Below are positions 35,789-44,177 of a stretch of DNA of 64,000 bases, piece by piece. The notes beneath the pieces were generated by a model that saw nothing but the letters and a program-made list of their open reading frames with translations, was not told where the DNA came from and made no database searches. Origin of the DNA: Kineothrix alysoides. Its GTDB lineage: Bacteria; Bacillota; Clostridia; Lachnospirales; Lachnospiraceae. The first letter of the stretch is position 1. Each line of letters begins with the position of its first letter. The position numbers and the translations under genes were made by a program. The stretch lies in the NCBI RefSeq assembly GCF_000732725.1, contig NZ_JPNB01000001.1:1736001-1800000 (forward strand). The letters are read 5' to 3'.

Positions 35789-36370
35789 ATGAATTCAGCA
35801 GCAGAAACAGCAAAATCAAAAATCGATCAGGCATTTTATAATTTATATGAAGAAAAAAATCTCGAGAAGATAACGATTACAGAAGTGACCGGGCGTGCCG
35901 GAGTATATCGGGGGACTTTCTATTATTACTACAAGGATATCTATGATCTTTTTGAAAAACTTGAGGGAGAGATAGCGAAAATCATCCGAACAGAATTACC
36001 GGAGATTATATTCTCCTTTGTGGAAGGAAATATTGCAGAAAATATCCGTTTGTTGGAAATCTTTTACAGCAAATATGAAAGACTTCTCCTTCTTTTCCTA
36101 ATCAAAAAACCAAGCGTAAAACTGTCGGAGCAAATGAAAGAGATGATAAAAGAAATTGTAATTACCGGATTCGGACTAGAGAAAAATAGCCTGACGGAAG
36201 AATTGGCAGCAATTATGGAATTCGTGGCAAGCGGTCAGCAAGGGCTTCTCATTATGTGGCTAAAAAGCGGCCGCAAGATGTCCACGGAACAGTTAGGTGG
36301 GATCATGAAAATTTGTACACAGCATCCTATTGAGGAAATTATGAAATATGCAATTCGTCTAAAATGCTAA
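35789..36370 (+). CDS. TetR-family transcriptional regulator
   Basis: I start it at 35789 (MNSAAETAKSKIDQAF), behind AAAGGAAA; an in-frame GTG at 35750 lies inside a hairpin. The 193-residue product has the TetR helix-turn-helix at about residues 22-50 (KITITEVTGRAGVYRGTFYYYYKD) and a helical C-terminal ligand domain. Divergent from the ABC exporter genes, it is the likely repressor of that pair. Its last 32 bases overlap, tail to tail, the beta-lactamase-like gene on the other strand. Confidence 0.9.
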   Translation: MNSAAETAKSKIDQAFYNLYEEKNLEKITITEVTGRAGVYRGTFYYYYKDIYDLFEKLEGEIAKIIRTELPEIIFSFVEGNIAENIRLLEIFYSKYERLLLLFLIKKPSVKLSEQMKEMIKEIVITGFGLEKNSLTEELAAIMEFVASGQQGLLIMWLKSGRKMSTEQLGGIMKICTQHPIEEIMKYAIRLKC

Positions 36371-37610
36371 GCGCTATCTCCCTTGCCTTTGCTCCGCTTA
36401 CCATATCAGAAGTGCTGTCATTCAGATATATTGCAAAATAAGTATTGGAACCGTCCTTTTCTACTGCTCCAATAAACCATGCATTACCATTTGTACCCGT
36501 TCCCGTCTTTCCATATATTTTCTCTGTCTTATTTTCTTCAATCAGCATAATGCTTTTCAAGATATCCACTTCATTTTTCGAATATATGGTTTTACCTTCT
36601 ATTATATTCCTCAAAATATCTACCTGCTCTAAGGGGGATATCTTAAGGGATGATTCCAACCAGAATCCATTTAATTCCGGGTATGAGTTCGTAGAATTTC
36701 CATTCCATTCCGATATATCACAATTGCCATAATTTAATGACTGTAATTCCTTCCGGACTTCCTCCTGCCCGACCTCATCTATTATCTTTCTGAAATACCA
36801 TACACAAGAATTCTGAAAAGCATCTGCCAGACTTAAATCAGCATTCCAGGCTTCCGTAGGATATTTCGCTCCGCTATATCCCATTTTGCTTTCTTTTGAT
36901 GTTACTATCTGGTTATGTATCCCCATTAATGAAGAAATCACTTTAAAGGTAGAGCATGGTGATACTTGTTCTTTACATTCTTTTTCATTATAAAAAGTGT
37001 ATATATTCTTTGATGCGTCAAAAATAACTGCACATCCTTGAATTGTATGAAATTCCTCCTCGTAGTACGCTGTTACTATCCGGGGTTCTGAATTCTCAAT
37101 ATCTTGTATCTTTTTGCCTTCTTGCTTTTTCTCTTCTGTTTGGTTACCGGTTAATGTCTGTTCCGGTTGGCTTTTGCGGCTTTTTCCATCCCCAAATTCA
37201 ACATTCCAAAATTTATTGTTAAATACCTCGCCGCTTAACCTGACATCATAAATACCTCTGTTTAAATACGAGCCAGACTTTGGTACCATAAGGCCTTTAT
37301 AGTCAAAAATAAGAATATTGCCCACATTTAAAGATTCAAAATCAATTTCTCTTCCTTGCCGATCCAATATTTTAAGTGTATCTGTCTTTTTAATCATATA
37401 AGTTTCGCTGAAATTTTCAGTATTTGCCGGAAGGCCTTTAACGTGTATTTCCGATTCATTTACGACATCGACATAAACTTCTTGATTCATAAATATTACA
37501 GTATTGTTTCTGATATAATAAATGGTTACACCTAATATGATAACAGTGATAACGAAAACAGTTAATAAAAAATAGATCCTTTTTCTGTTTTTTACCATAT
37601 TTATACCCAT
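36339..37610 (-). CDS. Membrane-anchored class D beta-lactamase / penicillin-binding protein
   Basis: A 423-residue protein with an N-terminal membrane anchor (about 11-33), a beta-rich spacer domain (about 40-140), a Lys/Glu-rich linker, and a class D serine beta-lactamase-like domain from about 175. The active-site motifs are all present: Ser220-TFK, Ser268-Cys-Val (SxV), Tyr294-Gly-Asn (YGN) and Lys368-Thr-Gly. It may hydrolyse beta-lactams or act as a sensor; the zinc-protease part of BlaR1 is absent, so a BlaR1-type signal is unlikely. The start is uncertain between two ATGs four codons apart. Confidence 0.85.
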   Translation of the reverse strand: MGINMVKNRKRIYFLLTVFVITVIILGVTIYYIRNNTVIFMNQEVYVDVVNESEIHVKGLPANTENFSETYMIKKTDTLKILDRQGREIDFESLNVGNILIFDYKGLMVPKSGSYLNRGIYDVRLSGEVFNNKFWNVEFGDGKSRKSQPEQTLTGNQTEEKKQEGKKIQDIENSEPRIVTAYYEEEFHTIQGCAVIFDASKNIYTFYNEKECKEQVSPCSTFKVISSLMGIHNQIVTSKESKMGYSGAKYPTEAWNADLSLADAFQNSCVWYFRKIIDEVGQEEVRKELQSLNYGNCDISEWNGNSTNSYPELNGFWLESSLKISPLEQVDILRNIIEGKTIYSKNEVDILKSIMLIEENKTEKIYGKTGTGTNGNAWFIGAVEKDGSNTYFAIYLNDSTSDMVSGAKAREIALSILDELHIS

Positions 37611-37668
37611 GTTCCTTTCATAGTCCGGAGACTTTGTGCAAATCTATTATTAATCCAGCCATCTATTA

Positions 37669-38868
37669 TTACGGCTTCCCATAAAATTCTTTCCGTTCTT
37701 CTTCTGTCAGCCGGTCCGTATACCATGATGGCTGGATGTTATCCGCAGACCAAATCACATGGTTTGATACATACTGTACACCTCCATCCGGCAGCAGACG
37801 AACCACCACCTCATGTGAAAATGCACGAGATAGCTTTTCCACCGGATACACGACATTGACAGTCAGCGTGAGTGTCCCATCCGCATTATCCTTATATTGC
37901 ACCACCTCAGGATATGGGATATTCGGACTATTTCCCCAGTCGTTAAAGCCCCTTGTTCGATATTCATAGGCCTTGCTGCCCTCATGATACGTCGCCTTAC
38001 TTCGTAAAGTTTCACTGCCAATCTTAAAATAAGACATTACCACTCTTTCAAATTCTTCTTGCGGAACATAGTATAATTTTCCCTCATAAGATACCTCATA
38101 AGGCGTCGGCATTCCATATACTAACGGGTATAAAATATGAAACATATCATAAAAATTCAGTTCCCCGAAATCCTGCTCATTCCACTCTGTAATAAACATA
38201 TTATTTGAGCCATATCCGATTGGAAGCAGATATTGCCGGTTAAGATCTCTGCACCTTTCATCCAATTGTTCTACCCGCAAAGCGGTATAACCGGATGGTC
38301 CATCATATCCTGACATATTATTTTTTTCAAAGAACAAATACCCTTCCTTTGAATAATTCCAATTCTCAGCACGATACCTCTCTTTCGAATTAGTCTCAGG
38401 GATTTGGCCATTCCACGAAAGATAGCTTCGGGTTATCCAGACCTCTTCCTCCGATGTCTGAAGGTCAAACCGGGTAAAGCCCCCTGTGGCCGCTACACAG
38501 ATTATTGTAAGTTCCGTATCCACTTTTTCTTCCACATTTCTGATAAATGCCTTTACTTTTTCCGAATTTACCATATCTATCTGATTTTCAGCATCCACTG
38601 CCGCATATCCGGCATTTCCCAGACATTCCACAATGTTTTTCGCAGTATCCAACGTTCCAAGCGTACCGGTTTCAGCTGCCCGCTCGTAAATCACTCGATA
38701 ACACTCCGCTATTTCTTTTGACTCTTCCTCAAATTCTTCATCCTCCCCCTGATCATTCTGTACCTTTTCGCTCGTTTCGCTCTGCGGAATAGACACGGAT
38801 GTATTGCCGCACCCCCAGGCTCCAAATATAAGCAAAGCAAGCCCTAACAGAAATTCCTTCTTTTGCAA
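37669..38868 (-). CDS. Lipoprotein of unknown function (DUF6070-like)
   Basis: A 399-residue lipoprotein: signal ending FGAWGCGN, then an acidic Glu/Asp-rich linker and a globular domain with many Trp and Tyr (RSYLSWNGQIP, YDMFHILYPLVYGMP, SADNIQPSWYTDRL). It resembles proteins catalogued as DUF6070 in Lachnospiraceae, from memory and not certain. It lies 58 bases upstream of the beta-lactamase-like gene on the same strand and may be cotranscribed. No enzymatic motif is visible. Confidence 0.7.
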   Translation of the reverse strand: MQKKEFLLGLALLIFGAWGCGNTSVSIPQSETSEKVQNDQGEDEEFEEESKEIAECYRVIYERAAETGTLGTLDTAKNIVECLGNAGYAAVDAENQIDMVNSEKVKAFIRNVEEKVDTELTIICVAATGGFTRFDLQTSEEEVWITRSYLSWNGQIPETNSKERYRAENWNYSKEGYLFFEKNNMSGYDGPSGYTALRVEQLDERCRDLNRQYLLPIGYGSNNMFITEWNEQDFGELNFYDMFHILYPLVYGMPTPYEVSYEGKLYYVPQEEFERVVMSYFKIGSETLRSKATYHEGSKAYEYRTRGFNDWGNSPNIPYPEVVQYKDNADGTLTLTVNVVYPVEKLSRAFSHEVVVRLLPDGGVQYVSNHVIWSADNIQPSWYTDRLTEEERKEFYGKP

Positions 38869-38941
38869 GCAATCACCTCGTTTCTCCTCAAACCATATTT
38901 TGCATCCAAATCATTCGTTCCATTCTTTTACATATATGTCG

Positions 38942-39706
38942 TTATCGGATAGGCTGAGCATCATCAAATAGAAACGGATTTTCCTTCAACAGCCCTACTA
39001 CCCAGTCTGTCATAGGCTTCACCTCTACTACATAAGAAACCGCATCTGCAATTTTCGCTTCCCTGGCAATCCCCATATCCAGCATCGGAATAAGAAGCTT
39101 ATCGTAATTCTGTGACACATCCCCACAAGTCGAGTAATGTCCATATAAATCAATTTCACGGACCTTCCCATCTTCAAGTATTAATTTAATTTTCCTTGCT
39201 TGCGGATTAATGCGGTTAGGAATATCGAGCCGTTCCTCTATACTGTGAATAAACGTGTTAGTTTTGAGCGTTGCTCCCAAAAATAACAATTGTGCATTCT
39301 CCTCATAAAGCCCGCTAAAGCAACCATTTTGCGGACAAGGCGTATAAACTTCATTATCGCGTTGCACATAAGCTTTCGCCCTGCTCCCCATAGCTGTCAC
39401 CGAATGAGTCGGATGCATCGAGCGAATGGCACCTTCTCTTTTCATAAAAAGGTTGGGCAATATTCCGACACAAGAAATCTCTGTCTTAGGATTATAAATA
39501 CCTCCGCTCAAATTATTCTCTGACCATGAATGAGTTGGAAATAACAATAGCCCCTCCTTCATATATTCGATAACGGCATCCAAAACAGTATCAGCTCCGC
39601 CTTCTACTTTCCCAACTGCTTTCATAGAAGAATGAATGAGCAATGTTCCTTTTTTTCTGATGCCCGTTTGTTCCATGTCTCTAATTAATGAATCTTTTGT
39701 ATACAT
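38942..39706 (-). CDS. AAC(3)-family N-acetyltransferase
   Basis: A 254-residue protein of the aminoglycoside 3-N-acetyltransferase family. Landmarks are LLIHSSMKAVG (residues 22-32), LLFPTHSWS, MHPTHSVTAMG and LGATLKTNTFIHSIEE. The family transfers acetyl from acetyl-CoA to an amine; many chromosomal members do not confer aminoglycoside resistance, and the natural substrate here is unknown. It lies 28 bases downstream of the HAD phosphatase gene and is probably cotranscribed. Confidence 0.9.
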   Translation of the reverse strand: MYTKDSLIRDMEQTGIRKKGTLLIHSSMKAVGKVEGGADTVLDAVIEYMKEGLLLFPTHSWSENNLSGGIYNPKTEISCVGILPNLFMKREGAIRSMHPTHSVTAMGSRAKAYVQRDNEVYTPCPQNGCFSGLYEENAQLLFLGATLKTNTFIHSIEERLDIPNRINPQARKIKLILEDGKVREIDLYGHYSTCGDVSQNYDKLLIPMLDMGIAREAKIADAVSYVVEVKPMTDWVVGLLKENPFLFDDAQPIR

Positions 39707-39734
39707 TGCTCTTTATCCTTTCAATATTTCATCA

Positions 39735-40388
39735 TTACAGTTTGTCTCTGTTAAATGTTCCGTCGGAACACATCGCTAAATCACAAATTTCTTTTGGGTC
39801 ATTAAAAGTCATCTTTGCTTCATCGCAAGAAATACCAGAACCATTCCATGTCACCAATCCGGATATGACACCTGCATTGTTCGCACATTGTATATCTGTC
39901 GGCATATCACCTATATAAATACATATGTCTTTATCTGCTCCTGTTAGTTCCATATATTTAAACAATGGCTCCGGATCCGGCTTATGTTCCTTTGTATCCT
40001 CTTCCAGAATAACAGTCGTGAAAAGCTCGTCTAAATGAAACGACTTAAAAAATCTTTCATACTCCTTTTGGCTTCTGGATGAAACGATACCCAAAGAGCA
40101 TCCTCTGTCTTTTAGTAACTTAAGCATCTCTTTCGTACCCTCGAAAAAGTCCGCTTCCTGTGAATAACTTTCATAGTTTGTCTGCCATTTGTATGTATAA
40201 TTCTCATCCGCATGAGCATTCAATCGCTGCAGACCTATATCTGTCGTGACTCCCAAGACTACCTTTACCTCATTCAAAGAATATTCGTAACCATATTCCT
40301 TTAATGTATGTTGCCACGTTTTTAATACAGCAGCTTCCGTATCGATTAATGTTCCATCCAAATCAAAAACATAATGTTTCAAATCCAT
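39735..40388 (-). CDS. HAD-superfamily phosphatase (phosphoglycolate phosphatase-like)
   Basis: I start it at 40388 (MDLKHYVFDLDGT), because GGAGG stands in the right place; the ATG 15 bases upstream would use that same GGAGG as coding sequence. The 217-residue product has HAD motif I DLDGTLID, motif II IVSSRSQ, the Lys in EHKPDPEP and motif III GDMPTDIQCA, with a helical cap after motif I (subclass IA). It probably dephosphorylates a small phosphorylated metabolite or nucleotide. No clear link to its neighbours. Confidence 0.9.
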   Translation of the reverse strand: MDLKHYVFDLDGTLIDTEAAVLKTWQHTLKEYGYEYSLNEVKVVLGVTTDIGLQRLNAHADENYTYKWQTNYESYSQEADFFEGTKEMLKLLKDRGCSLGIVSSRSQKEYERFFKSFHLDELFTTVILEEDTKEHKPDPEPLFKYMELTGADKDICIYIGDMPTDIQCANNAGVISGLVTWNGSGISCDEAKMTFNDPKEICDLAMCSDGTFNRDKL

Positions 40389-40422
40389 AACAATTTCCTC
40401 CATAAGCTCCTACCTGTCGCTG

Positions 40423-40618
40423 TCACCACCGATACTTTATAATTCTGATTTTATATATAGACAAATCGAAATGATCAAGATATGTTTTTCCATTGTCCTG
40501 ACTCACCAATAATATAATTCTTTCCAAGCGAAAGGTAATCTTTCATTATCTCTCTCATCATAATCATATATTCAAATCTGCACTGCACATTGGAATTTGT
40601 ATAAATTTTATGGTCTAA
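40423..40618 (-). pseudogene. Coding-like fragment between HD and HAD genes, one frameshift
   Basis: A frame without a clear start reads LDHKIYTNSNVQCRFEYMIM then MREIMKDYLSLGKNYIIGESGQW. After an A5 run on the minus strand (T5 at 40485-40489) another frame continues TYLDHFDLSIYKIRIIKYRW to TGA at 40423. Removing one base joins them into a 64-residue protein-like sequence. The front overlaps the end of the HD gene by 11 bases. It is probably the tail of a lost gene. I do not recognise it. Confidence 0.4.
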
Positions 40619-41195
40619 AAATATCTTTATCTACTACGGTATAAATATCTTTCCCGATTTTTTGTTCAAAATATTTTTTTAAAGCCAGATTGCTGTCCCA
40701 CTTTGTTTGTGGATATGAACCATACCTACGCTTTACATCTCCCATTCGCTCTTCAATGTCTAATACTCCTTCTGAGCCGGCCAATGAGTCACATAGTTGA
40801 ATAAGTCTGTCATAGTCGTCCATAGTAGTTACTTTTAACACATCCTGAATCATTTTCAGCTCTTCATAAGTCGTATCGAACTTTCCGATATACTCATCGG
40901 TCGTTTGATTATTAAACGAATGCGTAAGGCATATTTGTGCAACCTCATCATAGCTTAAAGACATCATATAGGAATAACCATCTGCTACATGTCCCATATG
41001 TCTTCCTCCAAATTTTCTGCCTATATCGTGTAAAAGTCCAAATATATATGCTTTATTTGAATCTAGGCCGGCACATTCCAGTGCTATTTTTTCCGCACAA
41101 TGTGCAGTTACACGACTATGGTTTCCCCATGGTCCCGGATTGCATCTTTCTGCTTCCCTTAAAAGCTCTTCCGCTTCTTCTCTTTCTGGCAACAT
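40608..41195 (-). CDS. HD-domain phosphohydrolase
   Basis: I start it at 41195 (MLPEREEAEELLREAERC), behind AGGAGGAG; the frame is open another 360 bases upstream but that part overlaps panD and a leuB-like scrap. The 195-residue protein has an HD domain: NHSRVTAHCAEKIAL, then the metal-binding HD pair in LLHDIGRKFG and downstream His in RHMGHVADGY and LTHSFNN. Family members hydrolyse phosphate esters or nucleotides. It follows panD on the same strand. No specific substrate can be assigned. Confidence 0.82.
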   Translation of the reverse strand: MLPEREEAEELLREAERCNPGPWGNHSRVTAHCAEKIALECAGLDSNKAYIFGLLHDIGRKFGGRHMGHVADGYSYMMSLSYDEVAQICLTHSFNNQTTDEYIGKFDTTYEELKMIQDVLKVTTMDDYDRLIQLCDSLAGSEGVLDIEERMGDVKRRYGSYPQTKWDSNLALKKYFEQKIGKDIYTVVDKDIFRP

Positions 41196-41276
41196 ATATC
41201 TGTACTCTCCTCCTAAGCCTCCTGAATATTCCACGTCTATTGTAACATATTTTCCATAGAAAGCGTACCGACTTAC

Positions 41277-41381
41277 ACTAAGGCCGTCCGGTGGGAGAAG
41301 CCCAATTGATTCTGAAAGCATACTTGTCTCATCAGATAATATGTCTCCAAACATATTCTCAGTTGCCGCCACATCAAAGGT
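41277..41381 (-). pseudogene. Remnant of a LeuB/isocitrate-dehydrogenase-type gene
   Basis: In the frame that continues into the HD gene, about 35 codons read TFDVAATENMFGDILSDETS and on through SIGLLPPDGLS. This is the conserved beta-decarboxylating dehydrogenase block (leucine/isocitrate family, TENMFGDILSDE). The rest of such a gene (over 300 residues) is absent. It is a scrap left between panD and the HD gene, and it has been fused in frame upstream of the HD open frame. Confidence 0.7.
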
Positions 41382-41436
41382 ATGTGGTGCTTTAATTCCC
41401 TCCTCTTCGTCAGGCATCAGTGATAGATGGAAGAAC

Positions 41437-41880
41437 TCATGAAGCATTAACCATACTGATATTTTTATTTTCATTATCGAATTCCATATCACACATATCT
41501 TCCAACAATCCATGTTTTTCATAATTAGTTTTTCGGACAATGCGATTATAATCATCTACAAATACAACACTTGGTCTATGTTTTTTTGCTTCTTCCGATG
41601 TAAGCTGAGCATATGCCATAATGATAATTTTATCATTCACCTGTACACACCTTGCCGCCGCTCCATTCAAGCAGATCAAACCCGAACCGCGTTCCCCGGC
41701 AATTGCATATGTTTCAAAACGCTGACCGTTATTAATATCTACAATACTTACCATTTCATATTCTAAGATTCCTGCCGCATCTAACAGATCTTCATCCACT
41801 GTAATACTTCCAACATAATCAAGTTCCGCCTGCACTACTATTGCACGGTGAATTTTCCCTTTTAACATTGTCATCATCAT
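41437..41880 (-). CDS. panD: Aspartate 1-decarboxylase
   Basis: A 147-residue PanD, which makes beta-alanine for pantothenate. The self-cleavage site that yields the pyruvoyl group is visible in [12 protein letters not shown] (Gly-Ser). Other landmarks are MLKGKIHRA at the start and [19 protein letters not shown]. It is about 20 residues longer at the C-terminus than usual ([17 protein letters not shown]...), perhaps because the original end was altered when downstream DNA was rearranged. Third gene of panBCD. Several ATGs in a row make the exact start uncertain. Confidence 0.95.
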   Translation of the reverse strand: MMMTMLKGKIHRAIVVQAELDYVGSITVDEDLLDAAGILEYEMVSIVDINNGQRFETYAIAGERGSGLICLNGAAARCVQVNDKIIIMAYAQLTSEEAKKHRPSVVFVDDYNRIVRKTNYEKHGLLEDMCDMEFDNENKNISMVNAS

Positions 41881-41907
41881 AATAAATTCATTTTCCTTTC
41901 GCTTTAA

Positions 41908-42795
41908 TCAGTCTTTTGGCCCGTTGCCTTTTTGATAATTAATTGTTTCGTCCTCGAAATCAAATGTAAAATTATCAATTAACCTGGTCTTTCCAATAAA
42001 TACTGCCATTGCAACCAGAACTCTCCTGTCCAGCTTTTCTACCTGACTCATAGTCATTGCATCTACAGCCTTTAGATAATCAATTTTTGCCAACGGTTCT
42101 TTTTCGATATATCCCTTTATTTCTTTTATTAAAGCAACGGCATCCCTTTCACCGTCTTTAATCAGTTTCTTTCCAATTTGGATGCCACCATATAAAACAA
42201 GAGCTGCTTTTCTCTCCTCAGTATTTAAATACGTATTGCGTGAACTTTTTGCCAATCCATCCATCTCACGTACGATTGGGCATCCAATTACTTCCACATT
42301 TATATTCAAATCTTTCACCATACGTTTTATAATAGCAAGCTGCTGGGCATCCTTCTCTCCAAAATAGGCTCTGTCCGGAGTAACAATATTAAATAACTTC
42401 AGAACTACGGTACATACACCTCGAAAATGTACTGGTCTGCTTAACCCACAAAGTTCTTCTGTAAGTACAGACATATCCACATAAGAGCAAAAGTCTGCGC
42501 CATACATTTCTTCCGGCTCCGGATAAAAAATTAAGTCCACCCCATTTTCTTCACACAACCTGCTGTCACGCTCCAAGTCCCTTGGATAACTTGCTAAATC
42601 TTCATTTTGACCAAACTGCATGGGATTGACAAAAATACTTAATACGATCCGGTCATTTTCTGCAGCCCGATTAATTAAGCTTTGATGCCCTTCATGCAGG
42701 TATCCCATAGTCGGTACAAATCCAATGCTTAGACCATCTCTTCTCCACCCCGCTATACATTCGCAAACGTCTTGTATCGTCTTAACAGTCTTCAT
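41908..42795 (-). CDS. panC: Pantothenate synthetase
   Basis: A 295-residue PanC, joining pantoate and beta-alanine with ATP. The nucleotide-binding HIGH-like segment is TMGYLHEGH (residues 29-37), followed by SIFVNPMQFGQNEDL, YFGEKDAQQ and GLAKSSRNTYL, all typical. Length is normal. It lies between panB and panD with gaps of about 30 bases, so one transcript is expected. Confidence 0.96.
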   Translation of the reverse strand: MKTVKTIQDVCECIAGWRRDGLSIGFVPTMGYLHEGHQSLINRAAENDRIVLSIFVNPMQFGQNEDLASYPRDLERDSRLCEENGVDLIFYPEPEEMYGADFCSYVDMSVLTEELCGLSRPVHFRGVCTVVLKLFNIVTPDRAYFGEKDAQQLAIIKRMVKDLNINVEVIGCPIVREMDGLAKSSRNTYLNTEERKAALVLYGGIQIGKKLIKDGERDAVALIKEIKGYIEKEPLAKIDYLKAVDAMTMSQVEKLDRRVLVAMAVFIGKTRLIDNFTFDFEDETINYQKGNGPKD

Positions 42796-42826
42796 ACTTT
42801 TATCTTCTCTCCTTTAATTCTCACTC

Positions 42827-43654
42827 TTAATACAATTTCTCTATTATTTCATCAGCCATACGAAAGCCATGTACTTCTCCCGGGAAAATACCAGCCTTCG
42901 TTTCTTCAATATACTGTTTAAAAGCAGCAGTCATCATTTCACCCACATTAGCAAAACATTTTACAAACTTTGGTTTAAATGTGCTATACATGGAAAGCAT
43001 ATCCTGATAAACCAGAACCTGCCCATCACAACCTGCACCAGCCCCAATTCCAATGGTAGGAATATGGATTGATTCCGTTATTAGACCAGCCAGTTTATCC
43101 GGCACGCATTCCAATACAACTGCAAATGCTCCTGCTTCCTCCACAGCCTTGGCATCCTTTACCAACTGTCTTGCCGTTTCTTCATCCTTTCCCTGAACTT
43201 TATATCCGCCAAACGCATTTACCGACTGCGGGGTTAGTCCTATGTGTGCAACAACAGGAATGGAAGATTCTACAATTGCTTTAATCTGAAGACATATCTT
43301 TTCTCCACCCTCAAGCTTTACCGCCTGGGCACGCCCTTCTTTCATAAGACGTCCCGCATTACAAACGGCATCATAAACGGATGTCTGATATGACATAAAT
43401 GGCATATCTGCTACAATAAGTGCATTTTTACAGCCCCGTGCAACTGCCGCAGTATGATGAATCATATCCTCCATCGTTACCGATAATGTATCTTCGTATC
43501 CGAGCATTACCATTCCTAAGGAATCTCCCACTAATACGGAATTAACTCCCGCTTCATCCATTAATTTTGCAGTAGAATAATCATATGCTGTCAACATTGT
43601 TATCTTATCTTTTCTTTTCTTTTGTTCCAGTATTGTAGCTACCGTATTCTTCAT
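42827..43654 (-). CDS. panB: 3-methyl-2-oxobutanoate hydroxymethyltransferase
   Basis: A 275-residue PanB, which adds the hydroxymethyl group to ketoisovalerate to make ketopantoate. Metal ligands are expected at Asp44 (VGDSLGMV) and Asp83 (VADMPFM). Other signatures are [35 protein letters not shown] and [15 protein letters not shown]. It is the first complete gene after a leader of about 460 bases carrying a terminator-like hairpin and an 11-codon stub. Ketopantoate reductase (panE) is not in the window. Confidence 0.96.
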   Translation of the reverse strand: MKNTVATILEQKKRKDKITMLTAYDYSTAKLMDEAGVNSVLVGDSLGMVMLGYEDTLSVTMEDMIHHTAAVARGCKNALIVADMPFMSYQTSVYDAVCNAGRLMKEGRAQAVKLEGGEKICLQIKAIVESSIPVVAHIGLTPQSVNAFGGYKVQGKDEETARQLVKDAKAVEEAGAFAVVLECVPDKLAGLITESIHIPTIGIGAGAGCDGQVLVYQDMLSMYSTFKPKFVKCFANVGEMMTAAFKQYIEETKAGIFPGEVHGFRMADEIIEKLY

Positions 43655-43700
43655 AATTTTCCAGCTCCCTTTTCAATATCATAAATCTTTATCCGGGTAT

Positions 43701-43736
43701 TTACTTTTTACCCGCGCCTATGAATTCTGTTTTCAC
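43701..43736 (-). pseudogene. 11-codon stub MKTEFIGAGKK (leader peptide or gene remnant)
   Basis: GTG at 43736 follows GGAGGTGATAGG and opens 11 codons, MKTEFIGAGKK, before TAA. The FIGAGK start resembles the opening of Rossmann-fold NAD-binding proteins such as the DUF2520 proteins often encoded just before panB in Clostridia. It may be what remains of such a gene, or a genuine leader peptide. A CGGGTA/TACCCG hairpin (43694-43714) overlaps its end. Confidence 0.5.
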
Positions 43737-43802
43737 CCTATCACCTCCAAAGGTTATTCTTTTTTCAACATACAACTGTATGGTATGGCTTGCTGTTTAC
43801 GC

Positions 43803-43860
43803 AAAAAAAAGAGCACCTGTCCACACAATAGAAAATCTATTGCATAGCAAACAAGCGCTC
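43803..43860 (-). terminator. Terminator in the panB leader
   Basis: Arms at 43811-43820 and 43851-43860 with two mismatches, inner seven-base-pair stem at 43827-43843, then T8 on the minus strand (43803-43810). Confidence 0.6.
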
Positions 43861-44116
43861 AATATCGAACTAAATCATAACTTTATCCAACTATTCACTT
43901 ATATACAATGGAAGATAGAATAATTTTTAGTTCCTGCCGCTTCTGTTTACATGGTCAAGACTATATAACTTTAATATTGCTATCATCAATATAACTTCAT
44001 TCCGAAGCCTTATTCAACGCACCGGAGCGGCGGATCTTCTTTTTCATCTCCCATCTGTATATTCATACAGTATAGTGATATCAGATAGAGTTCTGCCACT
44101 TTCCAGTACATTTCCT
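43803..44116 (-). promoter_or_regulatory. Long structured leader of panBCD with intrinsic terminator
   Basis: From the promoter near 44122-44150 transcription would cross about 310 bases that code nothing and end at a hairpin (imperfect GAGCGCTTGT/GCAGGTGCTC-type outer stem, 43811-43860, inner stem CAATAGA/TCTATTG) followed by a run of eight T on the minus strand. Smaller hairpins (CTGTAT-gaat-ATACAG; CTTC-ggaat-GAAG) lie inside. This looks like an attenuated leader or a free small RNA. I found no T-box AGGGTGG motif and recognise no known riboswitch. Confidence 0.5.
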
Positions 44117-44121
44117 TACGT

Positions 44122-44150
44122 AGTATAACTTATTTTATTTAGTTAATCAA
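44122..44150 (-). promoter_or_regulatory. Promoter of the panB leader
   Basis: On the minus strand TTGATT (44145-44150) and TATACT (44122-44127) are 17 bases apart, just past the stop of the ABC exporter gene. Confidence 0.65.
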
Positions 44151-44177
44151 GAGATATACTTTAATCTTTTTCACTCA

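Noticed and set aside
36339-37610. BlaR1-type beta-lactam sensor
   Set aside because: The metalloprotease and multi-helix N-terminal part of BlaR1 is absent; only one anchor helix precedes the spacer domain.
41196-41555. Reading the HD protein back to an ATG at 41555
   Set aside because: The extra part overlaps panD and includes the leuB-like scrap; the ATG at 41195 has an excellent ribosome site.
43720-43923. Plus-strand open frame of 67 codons in the panB leader
   Set aside because: It lies across the minus-strand terminator and leader, has no ribosome site and a composition expected by chance.
43803-44116. T-box or known riboswitch in the panB leader
   Set aside because: No AGGGTGG-type T-box core and no consensus of a riboswitch class I know was found; left as unclassified.
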